Made by a program: the position numbers and the translations under genes. A stretch of DNA of 52,595 bases, taken from positions 1 to 52,595 of the forward strand of contig CAJJDA010000003.1 of NCBI GenBank assembly GCA_905182855.1. The letters run 5' to 3'. Shown here piece after piece: positions 27,206 to 40,232 of this stretch (position 1 is the first letter of the stretch; every line of letters starts with the position of its first letter). The stretch comes from a gamma proteobacterium HTCC2207. GTDB lineage: Bacteria; Pseudomonadota; Gammaproteobacteria; Pseudomonadales; Porticoccaceae. The notes beneath the pieces are model-generated. The model saw only the letters and a list, made by a program, of their open reading frames with translations. It was not told the DNA's origin and searched no databases.

Positions 27206-29620
27206 TCAGTGCGTGCTTTGCATTGCGCTACTGCTATCAGTTTTATCAGTAGCACTACTTTGGTTAAATTCTTCTTCACTCATTGGCTTGGGATGATCCT
27301 GAAGTGCTACGGCCAGAACGTCCTCGATCCCTTTAACTGGCCGTATATCGAGATCAGCCTTGATATTCTCAGGTATCTCCTTTAAATCGCTCGCATTGTC
27401 GTAGGGAATAACCACGATACGGATACCACCCCGATGAGCCGCCAGTAACTTCTCTTTGAGTCCACCAATTTTCAAGACCTGCCCACGCAGGGTTATTTCT
27501 CCCGTCATGGCAACGTCGGCCCTAACCGGAATACCTGTTAAGGCCGACACTAGCGCAGTACACATTCCCACACCAGCCGACGGCCCGTCCTTAGGCGTTG
27601 CTCCCTCTGGCACGTGAATATGCAGATCACTTTTCTGGTAAAAGTCTTTGCGTATCCCAAGCGCCATAGCACGGCTTCTGACCACGGTTAGAGCGGCCTG
27701 AATAGATTCTTGCATAACGTCGCCCAGTGACCCAGTTTTTATCACATTGCCTTTACCCGGAATCACCGATGTTTCTATACTCAGTAGTTCACCGCCCACC
27801 TGAGTCCAGGCTAAACCGGTTACCTGGCCAATCTGGTTAGTCGCTTCAGCGCGACCATAATCAAAGCGCCTGACTCCCAGAACACCCTCAAGTTCAATTG
27901 CGCCTACAACATCCTCAGAGCTCTTATTGTCGCGCACATGTTTGACCACTGTTTTACGACAGATCTTGGCGATATCACGCTCTAGGCCCCTTACACCGGC
28001 CTCTCTGGTGTAATAACGGATAGTATCTTTCAACGCATCTTCCGTAATCGCTAATTCAGCCTCTTTTAGGCCATTCGCCTTGCGCTGCTTTGGAACCAGG
28101 TATTTCTCCGCAATCTTGACTTTCTCGTCCTCGGTGTAACCTGGAATACGGATAACTTCCATACGATCCAAAAGAGGCCCCGGAATATTCATCGAGTTCG
28201 CAGTGCAGATGAACATCACTTCAGACAGGTCAAAATCAACCTCAAGATAATGGTCATTAAAGGTATGGTTTTGCTCGGGATCTAGCACTTCAAGTAGCGC
28301 CGATGCCGGGTCACCACGGCTATCCATACCCATCTTATCAATTTCGTCAAGCAGGAATAATGGGTTTTTCGCACCGATTTTGGACAGCTTCTGGATCAAT
28401 TTACCCGGGAGCGAGCCAATATAGGTTCGGCGATGACCGCGTATTTCGGCTTCATCACGCACACCGCCAAGACTCATGCGCACGAACTTACGCCCTGTGG
28501 CTCTCGCTATGGACTCACCGAGCGAGGTTTTTCCTACGCCTGGAGGCCCTACCAAACATAGCACGGGACCTTTTAGCTTTTTAACGCGCTGTTGCACCGC
28601 CAGAAATTCGAGTATGCGTTCTTTAACCTCTTCCAGACCATGGTGGTCTTCATTCAGTGTACTCTCCGCATTGTCCAAATTATGCTTCACCTTGGTTCGC
28701 GTCTTCCAAGGTACCCCGATCATCACGTCAATATAGGTTCGCAGCACTGACGCCTCTGCAGACATCGGTGACATCATTTTCAATTTAGCTATTTCGGACT
28801 GCGCTTTTTCCAGTGCAGCCTTAGGCATACCGGCATCGGCTATTTTCTTTTCCAACTGGTCAAGTTCAGAGATCCCCTCATCCATGTCCCCGAGCTCTTT
28901 TTGAATAGCCTTCATCTGCTCATTTAAATAGTATTCTCTCTGACTTTTCTCCATCTGCTTCTTAACACGGCCACGAATACGCTGCTCTATTTGAGACAGT
29001 TCGATCTCTGCATCCATAAGGCCCATAAGGTGTTCAAAGCGCTCAGTCAGATCTGCTATTTCAAGCACATCCTGTTTTTGATCAAGATTTAAGGACATAT
29101 GCGAGGCGATGGTATCGGCGAGCCGATTAGCATCATCGATACCACTGACGGTTGCGATCACTTCGGAAGGAATCTTTTTACTGAGGTCAACGTACTGCTC
29201 AAAGAGAGCTATCACTGAACGAGTTAGTCCATCGGCCTCTGCTTGATCTAACTCGCCAGTAGCCACCTGCTCTATCGCGCTTTCCATAAAGGAGTCGCCT
29301 TCATAGGGTTGCGCTAGATTAACTCGATGAAGGCCCTCAACCAGGACCTTTAAAGTGCCGTCAGGGAGTTTTAGCATTTGTAACACAGTCGCCAGTGTAC
29401 CTACGCGGTGAATATCATCGACCGAAGGATTGTCTTCAGAGGCTTCTTTTTGCGCCACCAGAATGATTTTCTTGCCCGCTTCCATTGCATTTTCAAGAGC
29501 GATAATGGATTTTTCTCTGCCGACAAAGAGCGGCACAACCATATGGGGGAATACCACCACATCCCTCAGAGGTAGCAGCGGATAAATCGTTGTACTTACA
29601 TCAGTTTCTGTGGAACCCAT
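27206..29620 (-). CDS. lon: ATP-dependent protease La (Lon)
   Basis: Degrades misfolded and regulatory proteins in the cytosol. The 804 aa carry the LonA layout. An N-terminal substrate-binding domain starts at YPLLPLRDVVVFPHMVVPLF, with coiled coil around 185-250. The AAA+ module holds Walker A GPPGVGKTSLGES, Walker B FLLDEIDKM and sensor motifs. The C-terminal serine protease carries the catalytic Ser in PKDGPSAGVGM (about 680) and a Lys about 43 residues later. The C-terminal tail is serine/threonine-rich. Its own promoter should lie in the 170 nt after clpX; a sigma-32 element was not clearly recognised. Confidence 0.98.
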   Translation of the reverse strand: MGSTETDVSTTIYPLLPLRDVVVFPHMVVPLFVGREKSIIALENAMEAGKKIILVAQKEASEDNPSVDDIHRVGTLATVLQMLKLPDGTLKVLVEGLHRVNLAQPYEGDSFMESAIEQVATGELDQAEADGLTRSVIALFEQYVDLSKKIPSEVIATVSGIDDANRLADTIASHMSLNLDQKQDVLEIADLTERFEHLMGLMDAEIELSQIEQRIRGRVKKQMEKSQREYYLNEQMKAIQKELGDMDEGISELDQLEKKIADAGMPKAALEKAQSEIAKLKMMSPMSAEASVLRTYIDVMIGVPWKTRTKVKHNLDNAESTLNEDHHGLEEVKERILEFLAVQQRVKKLKGPVLCLVGPPGVGKTSLGESIARATGRKFVRMSLGGVRDEAEIRGHRRTYIGSLPGKLIQKLSKIGAKNPLFLLDEIDKMGMDSRGDPASALLEVLDPEQNHTFNDHYLEVDFDLSEVMFICTANSMNIPGPLLDRMEVIRIPGYTEDEKVKIAEKYLVPKQRKANGLKEAELAITEDALKDTIRYYTREAGVRGLERDIAKICRKTVVKHVRDNKSSEDVVGAIELEGVLGVRRFDYGRAEATNQIGQVTGLAWTQVGGELLSIETSVIPGKGNVIKTGSLGDVMQESIQAALTVVRSRAMALGIRKDFYQKSDLHIHVPEGATPKDGPSAGVGMCTALVSALTGIPVRADVAMTGEITLRGQVLKIGGLKEKLLAAHRGGIRIVVIPYDNASDLKEIPENIKADLDIRPVKGIEDVLAVALQDHPKPMSEEEFNQSSATDKTDSSSAMQSTH

Positions 29621-29763
29621 ATTTACCTCTAAGTCTATAATAGCAGCGCGAACTCGCCATAAATGACTGCTCCGAATGTCTTTTATATTGGGCCTGGCCG
29701 GTTAAAAACAACCGTCCCCGTCAACAATTTTAGCCTCAGGCGCTGTGTTTTTACCGTAGATAC

Positions 29764-29788
29764 AAAAAAGGCGGCTTGCGCCGCCCTT
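29764..29788 (-). terminator. Rho-independent terminator upstream of clpX 3' end (convergence not involved)
   Basis: On the minus strand, just after clpX, GGCGGC-GCAA-GCCGCC is followed by six T (29769-29764): a classic terminator with a stable GNRA-type tetraloop. It separates clpX from lon. Confidence 0.85.
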
Positions 29789-29790
29789 TA

Positions 29791-31080
29791 CTAGACTTCG
29801 TCCGACGCTAACTTTTTCTCTTGCTGCTCGTAAACGAGCAGTGGTTCGTTATCACCATTGATTACAGACCCGTCCACAACCACCTTAACCACATTGGGCT
29901 CTGAGGGTATCTTGTACATAGTATCCAAAAGCACTGTCTCGAGAATTGAGCGCAACCCACGAGCACCGGTCTTGCGATCAATAGCTTTATCCGCAATCGC
30001 ATCAAGTGCGTCATGCCTTAGGTCGAGCTCAACGCCTTCCATGTTAAACAGCGCCTGATATTGCTTAAATAATGCGTTTTTGGGCTCGGTCAAGATATTG
30101 ACCAGCGCATCGCGATCCAGCTCTTGCAAAGTCGCCACGACGGGCAATCGACCGATGAACTCTGGAATCAGGCCATAGCCAATCAAATCGCTGGGCTCAA
30201 CATCTAACAACGTTTCGCCTATCGACTTTTGGCTATCCTTACTGGTTACTTCGGCGCTAAAACCAATCCCACCCTTCTCAGAACGATCCCGGATCACTTT
30301 CTCCAGACCCGAGAATGCACCGCCACAAACAAATAAAATATTAGAGGTGTCTACTTGCAGGAACTCCTGTTGAGGGTGCTTTCTGCCGCCTTGAGGTGGA
30401 ACCGAAGCAACCGTGCCCTCAATGAGCTTTAAAAGCGCCTGCTGAACGCCTTCACCCGACACATCTCGGGTAATAGAGGGGTTGTCCGACTTGCGCGAGA
30501 TTTTATCAATCTCATCAATATACACAATACCACGCTGAGCCTTGTCAACATCGTAGTCGCATTTTTGCAGTAGTTTTTGAATGATGTTTTCAACGTCTTC
30601 ACCGACATAGCCCGCTTCGGTCAATGTCGTCGCATCAGCAATCGTGAACGGCACATCGAGCAAGCGCGCTAAGGTCTCAGCCAGAAGTGTTTTACCGCTA
30701 CCTGTTGGACCGATTAGGAGAATGTTACTCTTTCCCAGTTCAACATCAAGCTTGTCTGCACCGGTATTTTCACTCACCTGCAGTCGCTTGTAGTGATTGT
30801 AGACAGCCACGGACAAAATCCGTTTGGCCCGCTCTTGCCCCACCACGTACTCGTCGAGGATACTCTTAATCTCTGTGGGCACGGGGAGGCTTTCTGCGTT
30901 GCCATCTACCTCGACCGCCTGAGTCTCCTCAGAAATAATATCATTACACAGGTCAACGCATTCGTCGCAGATATAGACGGATGGCCCGGCAATTAAACGC
31001 CGAACTTCGTTTTGATTTTTCCCGCAAAAGGAGCAAAAAAGAAGCTTTCCGCCATCCCCGAGGGTGTCACTATCACTCAT
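29791..31080 (-). CDS. clpX: ClpX, ATP-dependent unfoldase subunit of ClpXP
   Basis: 429 aa. The N-terminal zinc-binding domain has C16, C19, C38 and C41 (FCSFCGKN ... [10 protein letters not shown]). The AAA+ domain follows with Walker [16 protein letters not shown], Walker [13 protein letters not shown] and pore loop GYVGEDVEN. The ClpP-contact loop is recognisable as IGFSAEV (IGF motif). It feeds unfolded substrates to ClpP, whose gene lies 87 nt upstream on the same strand. A terminator follows immediately. Confidence 0.98.
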   Translation of the reverse strand: MSDSDTLGDGGKLLFCSFCGKNQNEVRRLIAGPSVYICDECVDLCNDIISEETQAVEVDGNAESLPVPTEIKSILDEYVVGQERAKRILSVAVYNHYKRLQVSENTGADKLDVELGKSNILLIGPTGSGKTLLAETLARLLDVPFTIADATTLTEAGYVGEDVENIIQKLLQKCDYDVDKAQRGIVYIDEIDKISRKSDNPSITRDVSGEGVQQALLKLIEGTVASVPPQGGRKHPQQEFLQVDTSNILFVCGGAFSGLEKVIRDRSEKGGIGFSAEVTSKDSQKSIGETLLDVEPSDLIGYGLIPEFIGRLPVVATLQELDRDALVNILTEPKNALFKQYQALFNMEGVELDLRHDALDAIADKAIDRKTGARGLRSILETVLLDTMYKIPSEPNVVKVVVDGSVINGDNEPLLVYEQQEKKLASDEV

Positions 31081-31167
31081 TTTCTTCTCCTGCTAAAATC
31101 ACAAAAGCTATTCAAAACAGCGAGTTATGTTTATTATCTAACGTATCAACTCAGAAGACTAACGATT

Positions 31168-31803
31168 CTAGCCTCGTTTGTCTAGTACCTCATCTACAAG
31201 CCCATAGTCCTTTGACTCTTCAGCGCTCATAAAATTATCGCGCTCAGTGTCAGCAGTGACCTGATCAAGTGACTGACCCGTGTGCTTGGCCATAAGTGTA
31301 TTGAGCCTAAGTTTAATCTTAAGAATCTCTTGCGATTGAATATGGATGTCGGTCGCCTGACCCTGAGCACCACCACTCGGCTGGTGAATCATTGATCGAG
31401 AATTAGGCAGACAGTAGCGCTTGCCCTCTGCCCCTGCAGCTAACAAAAACGCACCCATAGAGGCTGCCTGGCCAATACACATGGTGCTAATGTCAGGTTT
31501 GATAAACTGCATGGTGTCATAGATTGCCATACCCGCCGTGACCGAGCCACCGGGAGAATTAATGTAGAGGTGAATATCTTTGTCAGGATTTTCAGATTCT
31601 AGGAACAGCATCTGGGCGACAATCAGGTTAGCCATATGATCTTCGACCTGCCCCACTAGAAAGATCACTCTTTCCTTGAGAAGCCTAGAATATATATCAT
31701 AGGCTCTTTCGCCTCTTGAACTCTGCTCAACAACCATGGGTACGAGCCCGCTGCCTGTCACCACAGACCGATCATTAAAGCTAGATGGGTTTTGGGAATT
31801 CAT
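31168..31803 (-). CDS. clpP: ClpP, ATP-dependent Clp protease proteolytic subunit
   Basis: 211 aa including a short N-terminal propeptide, expected to be removed autocatalytically. The catalytic triad is S115 ([11 protein letters not shown]), H140 ([11 protein letters not shown]) and D189 ([10 protein letters not shown]). The handle helix and the [19 protein letters not shown] oxyanion region are intact. It assembles as two heptameric rings with ClpX from the next gene. Confidence 0.98.
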   Translation of the reverse strand: MNSQNPSSFNDRSVVTGSGLVPMVVEQSSRGERAYDIYSRLLKERVIFLVGQVEDHMANLIVAQMLFLESENPDKDIHLYINSPGGSVTAGMAIYDTMQFIKPDISTMCIGQAASMGAFLLAAGAEGKRYCLPNSRSMIHQPSGGAQGQATDIHIQSQEILKIKLRLNTLMAKHTGQSLDQVTADTERDNFMSAEESKDYGLVDEVLDKRG

Positions 31804-31940
31804 TGCATCCTCACTAGTTAGAAGTTTTTAATACAGGGAACTGCAGCGTGCCACAATTTCTTTTGCAAAGTTAGCCAACTGAGCAGTTCTTGATACGCAG
31901 AGAACCCTTAGGTCGGATTAGACTCGACCTCACACTTATC

Positions 31941-33260
31941 TCAGCCTTCACTACCTGGCTCAGGATCAGGCTTTACTGCGTCCTCATAGGATAAGACTTC
32001 TTCCTTAACCTTGGCTTTGGCAAGCACTAATTCAGTCACCTGATCTTCGAGCACCACGGCTTCCACTGAACTCAGTAGCTCAGGCTTACTGTAGTAGTAG
32101 TCAACAACTTCTTTTGGCTGCTCATAGGTAGATGCAATTTCATCAATACGCGCGCGCACTTGGACTTCATCTGGGGTGATCTCTTCTACCTTAACCAACT
32201 CAGACACGATAACGCCCAATGCTGCACGACGTTCCGCTTTCTCTTTAAACATGTCGTCAGGAAGCATGCTCAGATCAATCTCCTGACCGCCGCCGAACTG
32301 CTGCACCATTTGCTGCTTCAAGTTAGTAATTTCATTGGTAACCAGTGCCGCCGGCAGCTCAACTTTATTGAGCTCAAACAGTTGGTTCATAATTCGATTC
32401 TTAACCTTAGTGCGGATTGCATTGCGCAGTTCTCGCTCCATATTGGCTTGAATATCTTCACGAAACTTAGCTTCACCACCCTCTTCAACACCGTAAAGCT
32501 TAAAAAACTCATCGTTCAACTCAGGTAACTCTTTGTTGGCAACTGTATTGACCTTTACCGAGAAAACGACTGCTTTGCCTTTTAAATCGTCAGACTGATA
32601 GTCTTTGGGGAACTTCAGCTTGAGGACAGTCTCATCGCCCGCTTTCACCCCTATAAGCCCTGCTTCAAAACCAGGAATCATTTGATCGGACCCTAACACC
32701 AAATCCTGTGCATCGGCACTACCTCCGGCAAATTCTTCACCCTTAGCCGTACCAACAAAATCGATATTCAGCTGGTCACCGTCTTCAGCCGCTTTGTCAG
32801 CCACTTCAAACTTAGCCTGCTGATTACGCAGCACCTCTATCATCGTCTCAACGTCAGTTTCAACCAATTCTGACGCGGGGCGAGAGATCTTTACCTTGGT
32901 GAGCGCTGCAAGCTCTACCTCAGGATAAACTTCAAAGATAGCCATAAACTCTAAATCTTTACCTTCGACATCATTCAAATCATCAATGCGAGGCTGACCG
33001 ACAGGACGCAGGTCTTCTTGCTGAATCGCTTTATAGAAGCTGGAATTTACCACTTCGCCAATCACCTCCTGGCGAACCCCTTTACCATAATGCTGTTTGA
33101 CAACACGCAGCGGCACCTTACCCTTGCGAAAACCTTTAATCGAAACAGTCTTAGTCGCCTTTTGTAATCGCGCAGTTACCTCTTGCTCAATCGTGTCGGC
33201 AGGCACACCAATCTTTAGCTGTCGCTCCAAACCTGTACTCGACTCAATAGAAACCTGCAT
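31941..33260 (-). CDS. tig: Trigger factor
   Basis: Ribosome-bound chaperone with prolyl isomerase activity, the first to meet nascent chains. Starting at ATG 33260 (MQVSIESSTGLERQLKIGVP) gives 439 aa; the longer frame runs into the tRNA-Leu gene. The ribosome-binding signature is KGFRKGKVPLRVVKQHYG (about 43-60). The FKBP-type PPIase domain lies near 150-235 (AEDGDQLNIDFVGTAKGEEF, IPGFEAGLIGVKAGDE). The C-terminal helical arms carry the substrate cradle. It heads tig-clpP-clpX and lies 28 nt downstream of tRNA-Leu, with which it may share a promoter. Confidence 0.97.
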   Translation of the reverse strand: MQVSIESSTGLERQLKIGVPADTIEQEVTARLQKATKTVSIKGFRKGKVPLRVVKQHYGKGVRQEVIGEVVNSSFYKAIQQEDLRPVGQPRIDDLNDVEGKDLEFMAIFEVYPEVELAALTKVKISRPASELVETDVETMIEVLRNQQAKFEVADKAAEDGDQLNIDFVGTAKGEEFAGGSADAQDLVLGSDQMIPGFEAGLIGVKAGDETVLKLKFPKDYQSDDLKGKAVVFSVKVNTVANKELPELNDEFFKLYGVEEGGEAKFREDIQANMERELRNAIRTKVKNRIMNQLFELNKVELPAALVTNEITNLKQQMVQQFGGGQEIDLSMLPDDMFKEKAERRAALGVIVSELVKVEEITPDEVQVRARIDEIASTYEQPKEVVDYYYSKPELLSSVEAVVLEDQVTELVLAKAKVKEEVLSYEDAVKPDPEPGSEG

Positions 33261-33287
33261 TTGCTGCCCTCTTTGATAACATTTTAA

Positions 33288-33372
<85 letters not shown>

Positions 33373-33713
33373 ATAAACCTTTGCTTTTTGGCCCTAAATA
33401 TAGGCTGTTGGTAAGGTGACTACTATACCGTAATCATGCCCAGCCAAAAAGGGCGTGAAGTTTGCCACAGCACCTGGTAATCGGCAACTAATTCGGAGGG
33501 TTTCACCACTAAAAATGGTAAAAACACTGAAGATTAATTTTTACTGCCGTTTAAGAGCTGACAATGTTAGCTGGAAAGCGCCCTGAGGCAATAGATAAGC
33601 CGTCTACAATCACATCGTGCTACCCCTATAAACCCGATTAACATCTCAGCCCTCACCAAAGGTGGTCTATGATTAGGATTGATTCACCAAATAAACCGCT
33701 TGAAAGGAGTTAC
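33373..33713. other. Intergenic region between tRNA-Leu and the lipoprotein gene
   Basis: About 340 bases between divergent units. It must hold the promoter of tRNA-Leu/tig (a TATATT lies ~30 nt upstream of the tRNA with no good -35) and that of the lipoprotein. I see no further gene or conserved motif. Confidence 0.4.
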
Positions 33714-34178
33714 ATGATGAAAACACATTATTTTATGGCCATCTATGCTTTGGTACTATTTGGTATCAGCGCCTGCGATAAACCCTTACCTAGCAGCCCA
33801 GAGTCCAACCCACCTGCTGCTGACTCATTACTAGTCGACCCCTCTGCAGAGTCTGCCTTGCAAGCCATGCGCGATGAGACATCTAATGCGATGACCAATA
33901 TGGCTGATGCGGCTGCCGACAAAGTTGAGGATGTCATAGAGAACATTCAGGACGATGCAATGGACGGCGCGAGCGACAAAGCCAATGGCGCCATGCAAGA
34001 CTTAATGGATGCAACTGCGGGCAACGATGGTGAAACAACTGATGGCGCAGCGCAAAATATGGTGAACGGGACAATGAAAAAGGCTACTGATGCCGGCAAA
34101 GCTGCGATGGAAGGTCTAATAAAAGATCGCGCCGAGGCCTCTGATGACGGCGTCATACAGGGTATGATGGAACAATAA
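33714..34178 (+). CDS. Small lipoprotein, acidic and alanine/methionine-rich, function unknown
   Basis: 154 aa from ATG 33714 (MMKTHYFMAIYALVLFG), chosen because AAAGGAG stands 7 nt upstream; the frame begins earlier at 33669 without such a signal. The lipobox is ISA-C21, so a lipid anchor is expected. The residue after the cysteine is Asp, which by the E. coli Lol rule would retain it in the inner membrane. The mature part starts with a Pro/Ser linker. It continues with low-complexity acidic helical segments rich in Ala, Met, Asp and Asn, repeating patterns like DAMDGASDKANGAMQDLMDA. This suggests long amphipathic helices. No family recognised. It is a single-gene unit. Confidence 0.75.
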   Translation: MMKTHYFMAIYALVLFGISACDKPLPSSPESNPPAADSLLVDPSAESALQAMRDETSNAMTNMADAAADKVEDVIENIQDDAMDGASDKANGAMQDLMDATAGNDGETTDGAAQNMVNGTMKKATDAGKAAMEGLIKDRAEASDDGVIQGMMEQ

Positions 34179-34381
34179 CCTTTAGCGACAACATCCCCCT
34201 CCCGGCACTCTTCACAGGAGGGATTCTATCCCACAAGCCAGCGCTCACAGCTAATAAATCGGGCACTAGCCCCATTCATATCCGCATCCGGAGCCTTTGC
34301 GATAAAGAAACTGCGATAGCGTATATAGCCGGCTGACAAACTGGTATTTTTGGGCCGCATAAGACAAAGATACTAGGTATT

Positions 34382-34417
34382 AAAAAGCCCAGACAGCTTC
34401 GACTGTCTGGGCTTTTT
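34382..34417. terminator. Strong bidirectional terminator downstream of ilvD
   Basis: A perfect 15-bp stem (AAAAAGCCCAGACAG and its complement) encloses a 6-nt loop containing TTCG. The A and T ends give U-tracts on both strands, so it can stop ilvD (minus strand) and any read-through from the lipoprotein gene (plus strand). Confidence 0.9.
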
Positions 34418-34436
34418 ATTTACTGACGAGTCCTTT

Positions 34437-36143
34437 TTAGTAGTCGTCAAGCACGGCGCCCTTACTTGCGCTGGAAGCGTTAAAGGCAAACTTTGCTTGT
34501 ACCCCACGGTTATAACGCGGAGGCGGCGCTTGCCAGTCTTTTTTCCGCTCTGCCAATTCATCATCACTAATATTGAGCTGCAACAATAGCTGTTTGGCAT
34601 CAATAGTGATTGAGTCGTCTTCATTAATAAAAGCAATGTTGCCCCCAGCAGCTGCCTCAGGCGCGACATGCCCCACCACCATGCCCCAAGTACCGCCAGA
34701 AAAACGGCCATCTGTGATCAAGCCAACGCTATCGCCCAAACCTGCACCTATTAATGCGCCTGTTGGCGCCAGCATTTCGGGCATCCCCGGGCCCCCTTTG
34801 GGTCCCAGATAGCGCAGTACCATAACGTCGCCAGCTTTAATCTTGCCATCCAAAATGGCGGCTAGAGCTGACTGCTCGTCGTTAAACACGCGGGCTGGAC
34901 CAGTCATTACCAATGTTTTCAGGCCAGTAATTTTGGCCACACAACCTTCTGGTGACAGATTACCTTTGAGAATAGCTAGGTGACCCTGTTGGTAAATAGG
35001 ATCGCTAATAGGCAGGATGACTCCCTGATCTGCACGCGGCTCATCAGGCACATCTTCGAGTACCTCGGCAATTGTCTCACCCGTGATGGTTAAACAGTCA
35101 CCATGCAGCAAGCCCGCTACCAAGAGTATTTTCATCACCTGCGGGATACCGCCCGCCTGGTGTAGGTCAACGGCTAGGTATTGACCGCTGGGCTTTAGGT
35201 TGCATAGTACAGGAGTCTTCTGACGAACCCGCTCAAAGTCGTCAATCGTCCACTCCACTCCCGCCGCATGCGCAATGGCTAAAAAGTGCAGCACGGCGTT
35301 AGTTGAACCGCCCGTGGCCATAATTACCGCCACCGCATTTTCAATCGACTTCTTAGTGATAATGTCACGCGGCTTTAAGTTCATGCGAATAGCTTCAATC
35401 AACACCTTTGCCGATTCTTTTGCGGAGTTCATCTTCTCGTCATGAGGGTTGGCCATGGTCGACGAATAGGGCAAAGAAATACCCAAGGCCTCAAATGAGC
35501 TTGACATAGTGTTAGCGGTATACATGCCACCACAACTCCCAGTGCCAGGCACCGCACGACGTTCAATTTGTATCAGGTCCTCGTCACTCATGCGGCCCGC
35601 GGCATGCTCACCTACAGCCTCAAAGACACTGACAATATTTAGATCCTGGCCCTTATACCGACCAGGTAAAATAGTGCCTCCATACACATAGATCGATGGC
35701 ACGTTGGCCCGCAGCATACCCATTAGGCCGCCAGGCATGTTTTTGTCACAACCACCCAGCACTAACACCCCGTCCATCCACTGGCCTTGCACGCAGGTTT
35801 CAATGCAATCAGCGATCACTTCACGGCTAATCAAAGAGTATTTCATGCCCTCGGTGCCCATCGCCATGCCATCGGAAATAGTAGGTGTACCAAACACTTG
35901 TGCGTTGCCGCCGGCCTCTTGAATTCCAGCGATAGCGGCATCAGCCAACCTTTGCAAACCACTGTTGCACGGAGTGATGGTACTGTGTCCGTTAGCCACA
36001 CCCACCATTGGCTTCTTAAAATCTTCAGACTCGTAACCCATAGCGTAATACATCGAGCGATTAGGCGCCCGTGCAGTGCCCTCAGTAATATTTTTACTGC
36101 GGCGATTGATCTGGTCATCGGTTTTGCTGGAGTCTTGTGTCAT
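34437..36143 (-). CDS. ilvD: Dihydroxy-acid dehydratase
   Basis: Third step of valine and isoleucine synthesis: dehydrates 2,3-dihydroxy-3-methylbutanoate (or pentanoate) to the 2-oxo acid, using an Fe-S cluster and Mg. Starting at ATG 36143 ([16 protein letters not shown]) gives 568 aa; the longer frame to 36218 has no homologous leader. The three cluster cysteines are visible in [18 protein letters not shown] and [12 protein letters not shown], a set typical of the [2Fe-2S]-type enzymes. C-terminal motifs [20 protein letters not shown] and MPEMLAPTG are intact. It stands alone, with a strong terminator behind and a long palindrome in the promoter region. Confidence 0.97.
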   Translation of the reverse strand: MTQDSSKTDDQINRRSKNITEGTARAPNRSMYYAMGYESEDFKKPMVGVANGHSTITPCNSGLQRLADAAIAGIQEAGGNAQVFGTPTISDGMAMGTEGMKYSLISREVIADCIETCVQGQWMDGVLVLGGCDKNMPGGLMGMLRANVPSIYVYGGTILPGRYKGQDLNIVSVFEAVGEHAAGRMSDEDLIQIERRAVPGTGSCGGMYTANTMSSSFEALGISLPYSSTMANPHDEKMNSAKESAKVLIEAIRMNLKPRDIITKKSIENAVAVIMATGGSTNAVLHFLAIAHAAGVEWTIDDFERVRQKTPVLCNLKPSGQYLAVDLHQAGGIPQVMKILLVAGLLHGDCLTITGETIAEVLEDVPDEPRADQGVILPISDPIYQQGHLAILKGNLSPEGCVAKITGLKTLVMTGPARVFNDEQSALAAILDGKIKAGDVMVLRYLGPKGGPGMPEMLAPTGALIGAGLGDSVGLITDGRFSGGTWGMVVGHVAPEAAAGGNIAFINEDDSITIDAKQLLLQLNISDDELAERKKDWQAPPPRYNRGVQAKFAFNASSASKGAVLDDY

Positions 36144-36554
36144 GTAATTCTCGTAAGGGTGGGCGCTAAAAAAGCAGACAATACGCTTGAGAGTAGGTAT
36201 TAACGATATGATAGTCATGCTGTATTAATATGTACAGCATGTCAGTATCCATCTATAGAGTTAAACAGCTAACACCTTTTCTTGACAGCCTTAGAAACAT
36301 TTTATTTCAGACCAGTAGGATAGCGATGACTGCGGACATAGGCCGAAGGAAAAATTTACTCATCCTCGAGCATTTGAATTAAGGAGGCGTTGGGTTTTAT
36401 GTTCACCGGTTTGGCTGGTTCGACCAGGGCTAACAATCCATCAATGCTGTCATTAACCTGCTACAGGGGGCCCCTTTCTAGTGATTGCACCCCGCACTGG
36501 AGATAGTGCACTAAAACGTTACACTACCGAGAGACCGCAAGGCCAAAGAACCAA
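36144..36554. other. ilvD upstream region
   Basis: 411 bases between ilvD and the 3' end of the tetR gene. It holds the ilvD promoter and the palindrome listed separately. I see no credible ORF. Short hairpin potential exists around 36492-36512 (GCACT/AGTGC), near the tetR stop side, without a U-tract. Confidence 0.4.
36216..36241. promoter_or_regulatory. 26-bp interrupted palindrome upstream of ilvD
   Basis: Perfect 9-bp arms CATGCTGTA and TACAGCATG are separated by 8 bp, 73-98 bp upstream of the ilvD start. Size, symmetry and place suit an operator for a dimeric regulator. It contains CTGT/ACAG half-sites, but with 10 bp between them rather than the 8 bp of a LexA box. Confidence 0.5.
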
Positions 36555-37175
36555 TCAATCCGCTGCTGACGCAAAAACCTCAACGGCACAGAGAGATAAC
36601 TCTTCGATTTTCTCGGGATCAGTGTAGATACCATCAATCCACAGCTTGGCAATCCCGTGCTGCGCACCCCAAATCACCTGGGAGGTACGCAAAGCGTCAG
36701 TACCGGCAATCAGACCACAGTCCTGCCAACTGCGAATCATATCAACTGTCTCTTGAAAAAATGGATAGGCAGCGTCACGTACCTCTTGAGTGCTGTTACT
36801 CTGTCGCCATATGCTACGACCAAACATGAGTTCATACCTATCAGGATTATCCACAGCAAATCGGATATAGCGATATATATGCTGCTCGAACTTTTCACGC
36901 TGGGTTTTCGAGGTATCAGCAAATAATTCCTTTGCTGCCTCATGGCGAGATTTAAAGTCCACTGCCGCAATCGCGCACAGCAAATCATTTTTATCACTGA
37001 AGTGATGGTAAGGCGCCGTGCGCGAAACGCCTACGCGTTCGGCAAGCCTACGCAAGGACAAATTATCTATACCAACGTCCGCAATCAAATCTAGGGCGCC
37101 CTTTAAAAGCGCCTGACGAAGATCGCCATGATGATAGCTGGGGCGCGCAACTTCTGTGCTATTGGGAAGGCTCAT
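36555..37175 (-). CDS. TetR family regulator (probable repressor of the fatty-acid pair)
   Basis: 206 aa from ATG 37175 (MSLPNSTEVARPSYHHGDLR). A longer start at 37196 would leave no room for a ribosome binding site, whereas AAGG precedes the chosen ATG closely. The HTH is at about 20-65 (ALDLIADVGIDNLSLRRLAE, then VGVSRTAPYHHFSDKNDLLC). The C-terminal WHG-like ligand domain has RYELMFGRSIW and a final helical pair. It is divergent from the dienoyl-CoA isomerase/fadH genes with a palindromic TTGAC/GTCAA array between. It probably responds to an acyl-CoA or fatty acid. Confidence 0.9.
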   Translation of the reverse strand: MSLPNSTEVARPSYHHGDLRQALLKGALDLIADVGIDNLSLRRLAERVGVSRTAPYHHFSDKNDLLCAIAAVDFKSRHEAAKELFADTSKTQREKFEQHIYRYIRFAVDNPDRYELMFGRSIWRQSNSTQEVRDAAYPFFQETVDMIRSWQDCGLIAGTDALRTSQVIWGAQHGIAKLWIDGIYTDPEKIEELSLCAVEVFASAAD

Positions 37176-37197
37176 GACCTTAAGGTAGCATTCCATC

Positions 37198-37217
37198 TTG
37201 ACAGTGTCAAAATTGAC
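37198..37217. promoter_or_regulatory. Candidate TetR operator: three TTGAC/GTCAA half-sites
   Basis: TTGAC-AGT-GTCAA-AA-TTGAC places three alternating half-sites in 20 bp. The first two form a perfect 13-bp palindrome TTGACAGTGTCAA. It lies between the divergent TetR and isomerase genes and overlaps the -35 element of the isomerase promoter, so binding should block transcription. That this TetR binds here is inferred. Confidence 0.55.
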
Positions 37218-37242
37218 GGCTAGTCTAAGGGCTAAATATATT
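37213..37242 (+). promoter_or_regulatory. Predicted sigma-70 promoter of the dienoyl-CoA isomerase/fadH unit
   Basis: TTGACG (37213-37218), 18 bp, TATATT (37237-37242), about 55 nt before the isomerase ATG. The -35 box is the third half-site of the candidate operator. Confidence 0.5.
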
Positions 37243-37296
37243 CTTACGCGCCAAAACGAACGTCGTAAGACCTAGACGCAAAAAAATGAGTAACCC

Positions 37297-40216
<2,920 letters not shown>

Positions 40217-40232
40217 AACTGATCGCAGCCCC

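Noticed and set aside
36216-36241. LexA (SOS) box upstream of ilvD
   Set aside because: The CTGT and ACAG halves are 10 bp apart, not the 8 bp of a LexA site, and ilvD is not an SOS gene.
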